Part shown: one piece after another, positions 10,514 to 20,143 of the stretch
Layout: every line of letters begins with the position of its first letter
How positions within the stretch are numbered: position 1 is the first letter of the stretch
Notes under the pieces: generated by a model
Database searches by the model: none
Told to the model about the DNA's origin: nothing
What the model saw: the letters and a program-made list of their open reading frames with translations, nothing else
Translations under genes and position numbers: made by a program
From: Alphaproteobacteria bacterium
GTDB lineage: Bacteria > Pseudomonadota > Alphaproteobacteria > GCA-2731375
NCBI GenBank assembly: GCA_016869175.1
Contig: VGEV01000012.1
Location: 1 to 44,331, forward strand
Length of the DNA stretch: 44,331 bases
Direction of reading: 5' to 3'

Positions 10514-11428
10514 CTAGGGCCGAGCCAGCTTGCGCCATGCCGGCGGCCAGCGCAGCGGCAGCACGGCGCCGACGCCCAGGACGATCAGCGCCAAGGCCGA
10601 CAGGGCATAGGGGCCGAGCGGCTCGGCGACGATGACCGCGGAGGACAGCAGGCCGATCACCGGCACCAGCAGCACGCCCAGCGAGGCCACCGTCACCGGC
10701 AGCATGCGCACCACCCGAAACCAGGCCCAGCTGCCGAACACCACGCCCGCCGCCAGGTTGAACAGGATGGCGGCACCGACCGCGAACGAGGTGGCACGCA
10801 ACAACGGCAATTCGCTGGCCAGCGCGATGGCGGCGAGCGGCAGGCCGCCCAAGAGCTGTTGCCAGCCGACCAGCGCCATCTCGGCGGCCTGCCAGCGACG
10901 CGCCTTCAGCCACACCGCGCCCGCCGCCCAGGACCACGCCGCCAGCAGCGAGGCCGCGGCGCCGAGCGGGTTCGCGAGCAGGCGCTGGGTGTCCTCCGCC
11001 ACCAGCACCAGCACGCCCGCGAGCCCCAGGACGAGGCCCAGCCAGCGGCGCCCGCTGGGCCGCTCGCCCAGGAAGGCGAGGCTCAGAAGGAAGGTCCACA
11101 GCGGCATGGTGTAGGCGATCAGCACCGCACGGCCGGAGCCCAACGCGACGATGGCCAGCGCCGAGAAGTAGAGCCAGCCGGCGGTGTTGAGCAGCCCCAA
11201 CAGGGCGACCGGCAGCCATTCCCCGCGCCCAACGCGAAGGCTCTGGCCGGCCGCCCAGCCGATCGCCAGCATGCCCGCGCCGCCAGCGACGCCACACAGC
11301 GCGCGGAAGCTGAAGATCGGCACCTCGCTGAAGATGAACTTGGTGGGCGGCCAGAACAGCCCCCAGGCGACCGAGGTCGCCAGCAGCAGCACCACCGCCC
11401 GGCCGCCGACCGTCGCGCCAGCCGACAA
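10514..11428 (-). CDS. EamA/DMT-family permease
   Basis: A 304-residue inner-membrane protein with about ten hydrophobic segments in two repeated halves, the drug/metabolite transporter layout. The first helix (AVVLLLATSVAWGLFWPPTKFIF) and the block IALGSG..IAYTMPLWTFLLS are typical EamA features. It starts 12 bases after the glutaryl-CoA dehydrogenase stop, so it is likely the third gene of a ridA-like/gcdH/permease operon. Such permeases export amino acids or metabolites; the substrate cannot be assigned. Confidence 0.88.
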   Translation of the reverse strand: MSAGATVGGRAVVLLLATSVAWGLFWPPTKFIFSEVPIFSFRALCGVAGGAGMLAIGWAAGQSLRVGRGEWLPVALLGLLNTAGWLYFSALAIVALGSGRAVLIAYTMPLWTFLLSLAFLGERPSGRRWLGLVLGLAGVLVLVAEDTQRLLANPLGAAASLLAAWSWAAGAVWLKARRWQAAEMALVGWQQLLGGLPLAAIALASELPLLRATSFAVGAAILFNLAAGVVFGSWAWFRVVRMLPVTVASLGVLLVPVIGLLSSAVIVAEPLGPYALSALALIVLGVGAVLPLRWPPAWRKLARP

Positions 11429-11440
11429 GAGGCGCCGGCC

Positions 11441-12652
11441 CTAGCCGGTGAAGGCTTGCAGGCCGGTCTGCGCGCGGCCCAGGATCAAGGCATGGATGTC
11501 GTGCGTGCCTTCGTAGGTGTTCACGGTCTCCAGGTTCATCAGGTGACGCATCACGTGATACTCGTCCGAGATGCCGTTGCCGCCGTGCATGTCGCGCGCC
11601 TGTCGGGCGATGTCCAACGCCTTGCCGCAGGAATTGCGCTTGATCAGCGAGATCGCTTCCGGCGCCGCCTGGCCCTGGTCCAGCAGCCGTCCGACCCGCA
11701 GGCAGGCCTGCAGGCCGATGGCGATCTCGGTCTGCATGTCGGCGAGCTTCTTCTGCACGAGCTGGTTGGCCGCCAGCGGCCGGCCGAACTGCTTGCGTTC
11801 GAGCGTGTAGCCGCGCGCGGCGTGCCAGCAGAACTCGGCGGCGCCGAGCGCGCCCCAGGCGATGCCGTAGCGCGCGCGGTTGAGGCAGCCGAACGGACCC
11901 GCCAGCCCGCGGGCGTTCGGCAGGCGGTTGTCGTCCGGCACCAAGACGTCCTGCAGGACGATCTCGCCCGTGACCGATGCCCTGAGGCTCAGCTTGCCTT
12001 CGATCTTGGGCGTGCTGAAACCCGCCATGCCGCGTTCCAGGATGAAACCGCGGATCGCCTCCTCGTCGTCCTTGGCCCACACCACCGCCACGTCCGCGAT
12101 GGGGGAATTGGTGATCCACATCTTGGCGCCGTTCAGCCGATAGCCGCCATCCACCTTGCGGGCGCGGGTCTGCATGCCGCCGGGGTCGGAGCCGTGATCG
12201 GGCTCGGTCAGGCCGAAACAGCCGACCCACTCGCCGCTGGCCAGCTTGGGCAGGTATTTCAGCCGCTGCGCCTCGCTGCCATAGGCATGGATCGGGTGCA
12301 TCGCCAGGCTCGACTGCACGCTCATGGCCGAGCGGTAGCCGCTGTCGATCCGCTCCACCTCGCGCGCGATCAGGCCATAGCTGACATAGTTCACGCCGGC
12401 GCAGCCATAGCCCTTGATGGTGGCGCCCAGGAAGCCGAGCTTGCCCATCTCGCGCATGAGTTCCCGGTCGAAGCGCTCATGCCGGAACGCCTCGCGGATG
12501 CCGGGCAGCAGGCGGTCCTGGCAGAAGGCCCGCGCGCTGTCGCGGATCAGCCGTTCGTCCTCGTCGAGTAGGCCCCCCAGCGACAGCGGGTCGTCCCACT
12601 GGAAGCTGGCGCGTTCGGCCTTCCCGGCGGGCCGGCTGTCGGCCGGGCTCAT
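11441..12652 (-). CDS. gcdH: Glutaryl-CoA dehydrogenase
   Basis: A 403-residue flavoenzyme that converts glutaryl-CoA to crotonyl-CoA and CO2 in lysine, hydroxylysine and tryptophan breakdown. The motifs are those of GCDH rather than other acyl-CoA dehydrogenases: [60 protein letters not shown], and [16 protein letters not shown] with the catalytic glutamate. Its ATG overlaps the stop of the RidA-like gene (12649-12652), so the two are translationally coupled. No CoA-transferase for glutarate lies beside it. Confidence 0.94.
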   Translation of the reverse strand: MSPADSRPAGKAERASFQWDDPLSLGGLLDEDERLIRDSARAFCQDRLLPGIREAFRHERFDRELMREMGKLGFLGATIKGYGCAGVNYVSYGLIAREVERIDSGYRSAMSVQSSLAMHPIHAYGSEAQRLKYLPKLASGEWVGCFGLTEPDHGSDPGGMQTRARKVDGGYRLNGAKMWITNSPIADVAVVWAKDDEEAIRGFILERGMAGFSTPKIEGKLSLRASVTGEIVLQDVLVPDDNRLPNARGLAGPFGCLNRARYGIAWGALGAAEFCWHAARGYTLERKQFGRPLAANQLVQKKLADMQTEIAIGLQACLRVGRLLDQGQAAPEAISLIKRNSCGKALDIARQARDMHGGNGISDEYHVMRHLMNLETVNTYEGTHDIHALILGRAQTGLQAFTG

Positions 12653-13065
12653 GGCATCCGCTCCGGCTCGGGCGCCGGCACCACGGCGATCGCCTCGATC
12701 TCCACCTTGGCCCGGTCGTCGACCAGGCCGGAGACGAAGATCAGCGTGATCGGCGGATAATGCTTGCCGAAAGTCTCGCGCCAGGCCGCCGCGATCGCCG
12801 GACCCGCGGCCTGATAGGCGGCCTTGTCGGTGACGAACCAGGTCATCTGCACCAAGTGCTCCGGCCAGGCACTGGCCGCGCGCAGCACCGCTACGATATT
12901 GCGAAAGGCCTGCGCCACCTGCTGGCCGAAATCCGCCGAAACCGCGCCAGACCGCGGCTCGTTGCCGACCTGGCCGGCGATATAGATCTGCTGCCCGCTG
13001 GCCACCATGCCATGCGAGTAGCCGCGCGGCCGCGGCCAGTCCTGGGGCTGCACGATGCTCGCCAT
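12649..13065 (-). CDS. RidA/YjgF-family protein lacking the deaminase arginine
   Basis: A 138-residue RidA-fold protein, with [20 protein letters not shown] near the N-terminus and [10 protein letters not shown] at the end. RidA removes reactive enamine/imine intermediates using an arginine in a PAR(S/T)-x-VEV segment. Here that segment reads [12 protein letters not shown], with isoleucine in the arginine position, so it belongs to a divergent Rid group without the standard activity. The ATG at 13065 is preceded by AGGAAGGA and is a better start than the ATG 129 bases upstream, which adds a non-conserved tail. It heads an operon with gcdH and a permease. Confidence 0.87.
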   Translation of the reverse strand: MASIVQPQDWPRPRGYSHGMVASGQQIYIAGQVGNEPRSGAVSADFGQQVAQAFRNIVAVLRAASAWPEHLVQMTWFVTDKAAYQAAGPAIAAAWRETFGKHYPPITLIFVSGLVDDRAKVEIEAIAVVPAPEPERMP

Positions 13066-13220
13066 GCGGTGTCCTTCCTCAGCGGCGGTAGGACATCGTT
13101 TTAGCCCCGTTCCCGGGCCCGCCACAATCGGCGTCCGGGCGCCGTTCGCCCTGCGGCATTTCGCCACCAAGCCCGCCGGGATGTTCCGGCGCAAATTGCG
13201 CGTAGATGGCGGAATGATAT

Positions 13221-13240
13221 CGGTTAAGTTCCGTTAACCG
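13221..13240. promoter_or_regulatory. Inverted repeat in the hemA upstream region
   Basis: CGGTTAA and TTAACCG form a perfect 7-bp inverted repeat around a 6-base spacer, about 48 bases before the hemA start, in the divergent region between hemA and the ridA-like gene. It also reads TTAA-N6-TTAAC, resembling but not matching the CtrA site TTAA-N7-TTAA. A regulator site controlling hemA is plausible; which regulator binds is unknown. Confidence 0.4.
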
Positions 13241-13287
13241 GGTTCGGATTAGATCTGCCCGACGGACTGCCCAGGGGACAGCGCCCG

Positions 13288-14499
13288 ATGGACTTCGACG
13301 CGATTTTCGCCAGCCGCCTTGCCGGTCTCAAGGCGGAAGGCCGCTACCGCGTGTTCTGCGACCTGGAGCGCGAGGCAGGGCAGTTCCCGCATGCCCGACG
13401 GCATGTGCCGGACGGCGAGCGGCGGGTCGTGGTGTGGTGCTCGAACGACTATCTGGGCATGGGCCAGCATCCGGCAGTCCGACAGGCGATGCACCGGGCA
13501 ATTGACGAAGTCGGCGCCGGCTCCGGCGGCACCCGCAACATTTCCGGCACGACCCATTACCATGTGCTGCTGGAGCGCGAACTGGCCGACCTGCACGGCA
13601 AGCCGGCGGCGCTGCTGTTCTCCTCCGGCTACGTTTCCAACCATGCCACGCTGTCCACCCTGGCCAAGCTGCTGCCCGACTGCATCATCTTTTCCGACGC
13701 TCTGAACCATGCCTCGATGATCGATGGCATCCGCCATGGCGGCGGCCCGCGGCAGATCTGGCGGCACAACGACTGGCGCCATCTCGACCAATTGCTGCGC
13801 GCCGCGCCGCCGGGCGCGGCCAAGGTGGTGGCGTTCGAGAGCGTCTATTCGATGGATGGCGACATCGCCCCCATCGCCGAGATCGTGGCGGTGGCCAAGG
13901 CGCATGGCGCGCTCACCTACCTCGACGAGGTGCATGGCGTCGGGCTGTACGGCCCGCGCGGCGGCGGCGTGGCCGAACGCGACGGTCAATTGACCGGCAT
14001 CGACATCGTCGAGGGCACGTTGGCCAAGGCGTTCGGCGTGATGGGCGGCTATATCGCCGGTTCTGCCAACCTGGTGGACGCCATCCGCAGCTTCGCCTCC
14101 GGCTTCATCTTCACCACCTCGCTGGCGCCGGCGCTGGCGGCGGGGGCGTTGGCCAGCGTCCGCCACCTCAAGGCCAGCGGCGCCGAACGCCAGCGCCACC
14201 AGGAGCGGGCGGCCCGGCTGAAGCAATTGCTCGCCAAGGCTGGTCTGCCGGTGATGCCGTCCGCCAGCCACATCGTGCCGGTGCTGGTGGGCGATCCGGT
14301 GCAGTGCAAGCAGGTCTCCGACACCTTGCTGGACGAGCACGGCATCTACGTGCAGCCGATCAACTACCCGACCGTGCCGCGCGGCACCGAGCGGCTGCGC
14401 TTCACGCCGAATCCCTGCCACACCGACGCCCTGATGGACGATCTGGTGGCGGCGCTGGCCACGGTGTGGGGCCGCCTGCAACTGCGCCGCGCCGCCTAG
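13288..14499 (+). CDS. hemA: 5-aminolevulinate synthase
   Basis: HemA makes 5-aminolevulinate from glycine and succinyl-CoA, the first and controlling step of the alphaproteobacterial C4 heme pathway. The 403-residue protein follows the family from the start ([20 protein letters not shown]). [41 protein letters not shown] and [18 protein letters not shown] are present, with K247 in the last as the PLP lysine. [14 protein letters not shown] is the usual C-terminal block. A small conserved gene follows after 10 bases. The inverted repeat at 13221-13240 may regulate it. Confidence 0.97.
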   Translation: MDFDAIFASRLAGLKAEGRYRVFCDLEREAGQFPHARRHVPDGERRVVVWCSNDYLGMGQHPAVRQAMHRAIDEVGAGSGGTRNISGTTHYHVLLERELADLHGKPAALLFSSGYVSNHATLSTLAKLLPDCIIFSDALNHASMIDGIRHGGGPRQIWRHNDWRHLDQLLRAAPPGAAKVVAFESVYSMDGDIAPIAEIVAVAKAHGALTYLDEVHGVGLYGPRGGGVAERDGQLTGIDIVEGTLAKAFGVMGGYIAGSANLVDAIRSFASGFIFTTSLAPALAAGALASVRHLKASGAERQRHQERAARLKQLLAKAGLPVMPSASHIVPVLVGDPVQCKQVSDTLLDEHGIYVQPINYPTVPRGTERLRFTPNPCHTDALMDDLVAALATVWGRLQLRRAA

Positions 14500-14509
14500 C
14501 CGGTCCGCC

Positions 14510-14764
14510 ATGCCCGGTGCCGGCAAGCGAGGCGATCAGCCGGCCCGGGAAGTGCTGCTGGAATTCGAGCAGGTCGGCGGCTTCGTCAAGGTGACCGCCA
14601 TCGACCCCGAGACCGGCGTCGAGGCGGCCATTACCGGCCCGGCGGGCGCGCCCGAGGCGGCGCTCGGCGATGCCGCCAGGCGCCGGTTGGACTATGTGCT
14701 GGGCCGCCGCCGCAAGCCGGCGCAAGTCAAGGCAAAGCCGAGCAAGGGCGGTATTCTGGCCTAG
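14510..14764 (+). CDS. Small conserved protein downstream of hemA (DUF6898-like)
   Basis: An 84-residue soluble protein: REVLLEFEQVGGFVKVTAID and GVEAAITGPAGAPEAAL form a small beta-rich core, followed by a helix (RRLDYVLGRRRKP) and a basic, lysine-rich tail. I recall similar small proteins beside hemA in Rhodospirillales, where the name DUF6898 has been used; I could not check this. The close spacing to hemA (10 bases) suggests co-transcription. No catalytic residues stand out, and the function is unknown. Confidence 0.65.
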   Translation: MPGAGKRGDQPAREVLLEFEQVGGFVKVTAIDPETGVEAAITGPAGAPEAALGDAARRRLDYVLGRRRKPAQVKAKPSKGGILA

Positions 14765-14801
14765 CCCAGCCATTCGCCAAGACAGCCGCCATAATGCCGG
14801 C

Positions 14802-15734
14802 ATGGGCGGAGGCGGCAGCACGGGCGGACAGCGGCGGGAACTGGGTGCCGGCCACGCCATGGGCCTGTTCACCGCTTTCGTCTGGGGTTCCACCTATCCG
14901 GTGGCGAAGCCGGTGGTCGCGGCCGTCGATCCGCTCACGTTCAGCGCCGCGCGCTATCTGGTGGCGTCGCTGGCGCTGCTGCTGTTCCTCGCGGTCAGCG
15001 GCCGGCCGGCGCGCGTGCGCGGCAGCGACCTGTTGTCGCTGGCCGCTCTGGGCCTGCTTGGGTTCACCCTGTTCCAGGGCCTGTGGGCGGTCGCATTGCA
15101 GTGGACCAGCGCCGCCAACGGCGCGGTCCTGATCGCCACCTCGCCGATTTTCGCGGCGCTGCTGGCGAGCCTGGGCGGCGAGCGGCCGCGCGCCATCGGC
15201 TGGTTGGGCATCGCCCTGGCCTTCGTGGGCGTCGGCTTGCTGGTCGGCAAGGGCGCAACGCCCGCCGGGCCCGGCTCCGAGAGCTGGATCGGCGATCTGC
15301 TGTTCGTGGCGGTGGCGGCGATCTGGGCCCTGTTCTCGGCCTGTGCGCGGCCGACCCTGGCGCGGCTGGGACCGGTGCGGACCACTGCCTATTCCGGCCT
15401 GTTCGGTAGCCTGGCGCTGCTGCTGCTGGCCTTGCCCGGGCTGGCGCGGCAGGACTGGACGGCGACGCCGCCGGCGCTGGCCCTGAACTTCTTCTACCTT
15501 GCGATCATCACCGGGGCGGTCGGACACTTGACCTGGGCGGGCGGGCTGCAACGCCTGGGGCTAACGCGGGTCATGCTGTACATCTACGTGCAGCCGCTGT
15601 TCGGCGTCGCCATCGCCATCCTGCTGTTGGGCGAACGCCTGGCCTTGTTGCAGGTACTGGGCGCGCTGGCGGTGCTGGGCGGCGTGGTCCTGGCGCAGCG
15701 CGGCGCGGTCGGCCCCGATCCGAAGCATCGCTGA
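14802..15734 (+). CDS. EamA/DMT-family permease
   Basis: An inner-membrane permease of about 310 residues with ten hydrophobic segments. The first helix is MGLFTAFVWGSTYPVAKPVV, and typical EamA blocks follow: TSAANGAVLIATSPIFAALL in the first half and LYIYVQPLFGVAIAILLLGE in the second. The start is uncertain: the ATG at 14802 adds a 19-residue glycine/arginine-rich head, while the ATG at 14859 begins right at the first helix; neither has a strong ribosome site. Substrate unknown. Confidence 0.86.
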   Translation: MGGGGSTGGQRRELGAGHAMGLFTAFVWGSTYPVAKPVVAAVDPLTFSAARYLVASLALLLFLAVSGRPARVRGSDLLSLAALGLLGFTLFQGLWAVALQWTSAANGAVLIATSPIFAALLASLGGERPRAIGWLGIALAFVGVGLLVGKGATPAGPGSESWIGDLLFVAVAAIWALFSACARPTLARLGPVRTTAYSGLFGSLALLLLALPGLARQDWTATPPALALNFFYLAIITGAVGHLTWAGGLQRLGLTRVMLYIYVQPLFGVAIAILLLGERLALLQVLGALAVLGGVVLAQRGAVGPDPKHR

Positions 15735-15763
15735 TCGCGCTGCCATCCGATCGGACAGCGCGC
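15731..15763 (+). repeat. Dispersed intergenic repeat, copy 1
   Basis: This 33-base stretch between the permease and livH matches 28738-28770 at 28 of 33 positions without gaps. It contains the self-complementary CCGATCGG. The rest of the 154-base gap holds nothing I can identify. Confidence 0.55.
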
Positions 15764-15888
15764 GGACGCGCCGACTTGCCGCTTGCCGGCGGGAAGCGGC
15801 CTCAGCTACCGTCAGCGCAACGACACCAACCGGCGCAGGCCGGGGCAGGGGCGGCCGACCGGCGCAGCGCGCCGTTGCAAGGGGGCGT

Positions 15889-16803
15889 ATGGAGTATTTT
15901 CTCCAGCAGTTGATCAATGGTCTGACGCTGGGCGGCATCTATGCGTTGATCGCCATCGGCTACACCATGGTCTATGGCATCATCGGCATGATCAACTTCG
16001 CGCATGGCGAAGTTTACATGATCGGCGCCTTCATCGCGGTCATTGCCTTCACCGCGCTGGGCCTGCTGGGCTTGACCTGGGTGCCGCTGTCGCTCGCCAT
16101 CGTGCTGATGCTGGCGATCGGCTTCACCGCCATCTACGGCTGGTCGATCGAGCGGGTGGCCTATCGGCCGTTGCGTTCGGCGCCGCGCCTGGCACCGCTG
16201 ATTTCCGCGATCGGCATGTCGATCCTGCTGCAGAACTACGTGCAGGTGCTGCAGGGCGCCAAGATCAAGACCCTGCCGCCGATGATCGAGGGCGGTCTTA
16301 CGCTGATGCAGGTGGAAGGCTTCAGCGTGCGCCTGAGTTATTTGCAGATCATCATCCTGCTGCTGACGGTCAGCCTGATGGCCGCGTTCTCCGTGGTGAT
16401 CGCCCGCACGCCGCTCGGTCGGGCGCAGCGCGCCTGCGAACAGGACCGGCGGATGGCCTCGCTGTTGGGCGTCGACGTCGATCGCACGATCTCGCTGACT
16501 TTTGTCATGGGCGCCGGTCTTGCGGCGGTGGCGGGAGTGTTTGTCACGCTCTATTACGGCGTGATCGACTTCTTCATCGGCTTCCTGGCCGGGCTGAAGG
16601 CGTTCACCGCGGCGGTGCTGGGCGGCATCGGCTCGCTGGCGGGCGCCATGCTGGGTGGCCTCTTGATCGGCCTGATCGAGGCTTTCTGGGCGGGTTATTT
16701 CACCGTCGAGTACAAGGACCTGGCGGTGTTCGCCATCCTGGTCATCGTGTTGATTTTCCGGCCGACCGGACTGCTGGGCCAACCGGAAGTCGAGAAGGTC
16801 TAG
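15889..16803 (+). CDS. livH: Branched-chain amino acid ABC transporter permease LivH
   Basis: A 304-residue inner-membrane permease, one of the two channel subunits of a high-affinity branched-chain amino acid (or related amide/amino acid) importer. The family hallmark [21 protein letters not shown] is at the N-terminus, followed by [13 protein letters not shown], a cytoplasmic [17 protein letters not shown] loop that contacts the ATPase, and the ending [10 protein letters not shown]. The ATG at 15889 has AAGGGGG upstream. It opens the liv operon; livM starts four bases after its stop. Confidence 0.95.
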   Translation: MEYFLQQLINGLTLGGIYALIAIGYTMVYGIIGMINFAHGEVYMIGAFIAVIAFTALGLLGLTWVPLSLAIVLMLAIGFTAIYGWSIERVAYRPLRSAPRLAPLISAIGMSILLQNYVQVLQGAKIKTLPPMIEGGLTLMQVEGFSVRLSYLQIIILLLTVSLMAAFSVVIARTPLGRAQRACEQDRRMASLLGVDVDRTISLTFVMGAGLAAVAGVFVTLYYGVIDFFIGFLAGLKAFTAAVLGGIGSLAGAMLGGLLIGLIEAFWAGYFTVEYKDLAVFAILVIVLIFRPTGLLGQPEVEKV

Positions 16804-16807
16804 CCGG

Positions 16808-18096
<1,289 letters not shown>

Positions 18097-18097
<1 letters not shown>

Positions 18098-18936
18098 TGG
18101 GCGCGCTGCTCCAGGTCGAGCACCTGACCATGCGGTTCGGCGGCCTGGTGGCAGTCGACGACGTCTCGTTCGCCGCGGCCGACCGCGAGATCACCGCCGT
18201 GATCGGCCCCAATGGCGCGGGCAAGACCACCTTGTTCAACTGCCTGACCGGGTTCTACAAGCCGACCGTCGGCCGGCTGGCGCTCAGGCGGCCGGAGGGC
18301 GAGTTTTTCCTGGAACGCATGGAGGGCTTTCGCATCGCGCGCGAGGCCAAGGTCGCCCGCACCTTCCAGAACATCCGCCTGTTTCCGCACATGACGACGC
18401 TGGAAAACCTGATGGTGGCGCAGCACAACCCGCTGATGCGGGCAAGCGGCATGAGCCTGCTGGGACTGTTCGCCTGGCCCGGTTACCGGCGGGCCGAACG
18501 CGCGGCGGTGGAGCGAGCGCGCTATTGGCTGGCAAAGGTCGATCTGCTGGCACAGGCCGACGACGAGGCGGGCGCCTTGCCCTATGGCGCGCAACGCCGC
18601 CTGGAGATCGCGCGGGCGATGTGCACCGAGCCCTGCTTGCTTTGTCTCGACGAGCCGGCGGCCGGGCTCAACCCGCGCGAGTCGGCCGAATTGAACGATC
18701 TGCTGCGCCTGATCCGCGACGAGCATCGCATCGCCATCCTGTTGATCGAGCACGACATGAGCGTGGTGATGCAGATCTCGGACCGGGTGGTGGTGCTGGA
18801 CTATGGCCGCAAGATCGCTGACGGCTCGCCGGCCCAGGTGCGCAATGACGCGGCGGTAATCCGCGCCTATCTGGGCGAGGACGAGGACGCGGCGCTGCCG
18901 GAGGAAGTGGCGCGGGACCTGCAGGCGGGCCATTGA
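18097..18936 (+). CDS. livG: Branched-chain amino acid ABC transporter ATPase LivG
   Basis: A 279-residue ABC ATPase. The Walker A motif is GPNGAGKTT, the Q-loop follows in ARTFQNIRLFPHMT, the signature region reads ALPYGAQRRLEIARAM, and Walker B is CLLCLDEPAAGLNP with the catalytic glutamate. The switch histidine is in LLIEHDMSVVM. The segment LALRRPEGEFFLERMEGF between Walker A and the Q-loop is longer than in E. coli LivG, as in many alphaproteobacterial versions. It is one of the two ATPases powering this importer. Confidence 0.95.
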
Positions 18937-18939
18937 GGC

Positions 18940-19665
18940 ATGCTGAGCGTCGCCGGCATCCGCACCTTCTATGGCCAGATCGAGGCCCTGAAGGGCGTGT
19001 CGATCGAGGTCAGGCAGGGCGAGATCGTTACCCTGATCGGCGCCAACGGCGCCGGCAAGTCGACGCTTCTGATGTCGATCTGTGGCAATCCGCAGCCGCG
19101 GGCGGGACGCATCGTGTTCGAGGGCCAGGACATCACGCGGCTGTCGACGCATGCCATCGTGCGGCACGGCCTGGCGCATGCGCCGGAGGGGCGGCGCATC
19201 TTCCCGCGCATGAGCGTGCTGGAAAACCTGCAGATGGGTGCGACCGTCGCCGATCCCGCGCACTACGCCGACGACCTGGCGCGAGTCTTCAAGCTGTTTC
19301 CCATCCTGGAGCGCCGACAGCAGCAACGCGGCGGCACGCTGTCGGGCGGCGAGCAGCAGATGCTGTCGATCGGCCGGGCGCTGATGAGCCGGCCCCGGCT
19401 GCTGTTGCTGGACGAACCCTCGCTCGGCCTGGCGCCGCTGCTGGTCAAGCAGATCTTCCGGACCATCGCCGAGATCAATCAGCGCGAAGGGGTGACGGTG
19501 CTGTTGGTCGAGCAGAACGCCTTCCACGCCCTTCGCCTGGCGCACCGGGGTTACGTGCTGGTGAATGGCCGCATCGCCCTGGCCGGCACCGGCGCGGAAC
19601 TGCTGGCGAACCGCGAGGTGCGCAGCGCCTATCTCGAAGGCGGTCATGGCGCGGTGCCGGCATGA
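18940..19665 (+). CDS. livF: Branched-chain amino acid ABC transporter ATPase LivF
   Basis: A 241-residue ABC ATPase partner of LivG. Walker A is GANGAGKST, the signature is TLSGGEQQMLSIGRAL, Walker B is LLLLDEPSLGLAP, and LVEQNAFHALRLA carries the switch residue position. HAPEGRRIFPRMSVLENL is characteristic of LivF. Three bases separate it from livG, and its stop overlaps the ATG of the small membrane gene that follows (19662-19665), so the five genes are probably one transcript. Confidence 0.95.
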   Translation: MLSVAGIRTFYGQIEALKGVSIEVRQGEIVTLIGANGAGKSTLLMSICGNPQPRAGRIVFEGQDITRLSTHAIVRHGLAHAPEGRRIFPRMSVLENLQMGATVADPAHYADDLARVFKLFPILERRQQQRGGTLSGGEQQMLSIGRALMSRPRLLLLDEPSLGLAPLLVKQIFRTIAEINQREGVTVLLVEQNAFHALRLAHRGYVLVNGRIALAGTGAELLANREVRSAYLEGGHGAVPA

Positions 19666-20018
19666 GCGAATGGCTGGGCAATGACTTGGGCGTGTTCCTG
19701 GGGCTGACGGTGGTGCTGTTCGGCGCCGCCGCCTGGATGACCGGCCAGGCGCTGTCGGAAACCTGGCGGTCGTTCTGGCATGCGCTGCCCTATTCGCTGC
19801 TGCTCGCGATCACCAATCGGTTCCTGGGCTTCGCGCTGTTCGAGGGCGAGTTGTTGTCGCTGAGCGGCCTCGTCAGTGCCTGGGTCGTATTGCTGGGGCT
19901 GGCCGCGCTAGCTTTTTGGCTGGCGCGGGTGCATCTCATGTGCCGGCAATATCCCTGGCTCTACGAGCGCGCCGGGCTGTTCGCCTGGCGGGCGCGGCGG
20001 GAGGGCGATGTCACATGA
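19662..20018 (+). CDS. Small membrane protein in the liv operon (DUF6867-like)
   Basis: A 118-residue protein with three hydrophobic segments (about 9-31, 42-60 and 64-88). The conserved pattern is WMTGQALSETWRSFWHALPY, FALFEGELLSL and a C-terminal QYPWLYERAGLFAWRAR. I recall similar proteins after livF in alphaproteobacteria under the name DUF6867, unchecked here. Its ATG overlaps the livF stop, so it is translated with the transporter and may be an accessory subunit. Its function is unknown. Confidence 0.75.
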   Translation: MSEWLGNDLGVFLGLTVVLFGAAAWMTGQALSETWRSFWHALPYSLLLAITNRFLGFALFEGELLSLSGLVSAWVVLLGLAALAFWLARVHLMCRQYPWLYERAGLFAWRARREGDVT

Positions 20019-20028
20019 GGGTGCGGGC

Positions 20029-20060
20029 TTGCTGAGGCCGCGCGCGGTTTCCGTTATAGT
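20029..20060 (+). promoter_or_regulatory. Possible promoter of the liv binding-protein gene
   Basis: TATAGT (20055-20060) is a good -10 element. The best -35-like match, TTGCTG at 20029-20034, is 20 bases away, which is longer than usual, so only the -10 is convincing. A separate promoter would allow the binding protein to be made in excess over the membrane subunits. Confidence 0.35.
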
Positions 20061-20143
20061 GGTCGGCCGGTGCCCGGCATTGGCTGCCGGAGCCAGATCA
20101 GGAGCCGCTGCAACACGTGGTTCACAACCGGGAGGAGCAATCG

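Noticed and set aside
10511-12571. Plus-strand open frame of over 680 codons opposite gcdH and the permease
   Set aside because: The translation is repetitive Gln/Arg/Ala-rich text without motifs, while the minus strand has two clear families.
20029-20060. Strong promoter call for the binding-protein gene
   Set aside because: The -10 is good but the -35 spacing is too long; kept only as a low-confidence feature.
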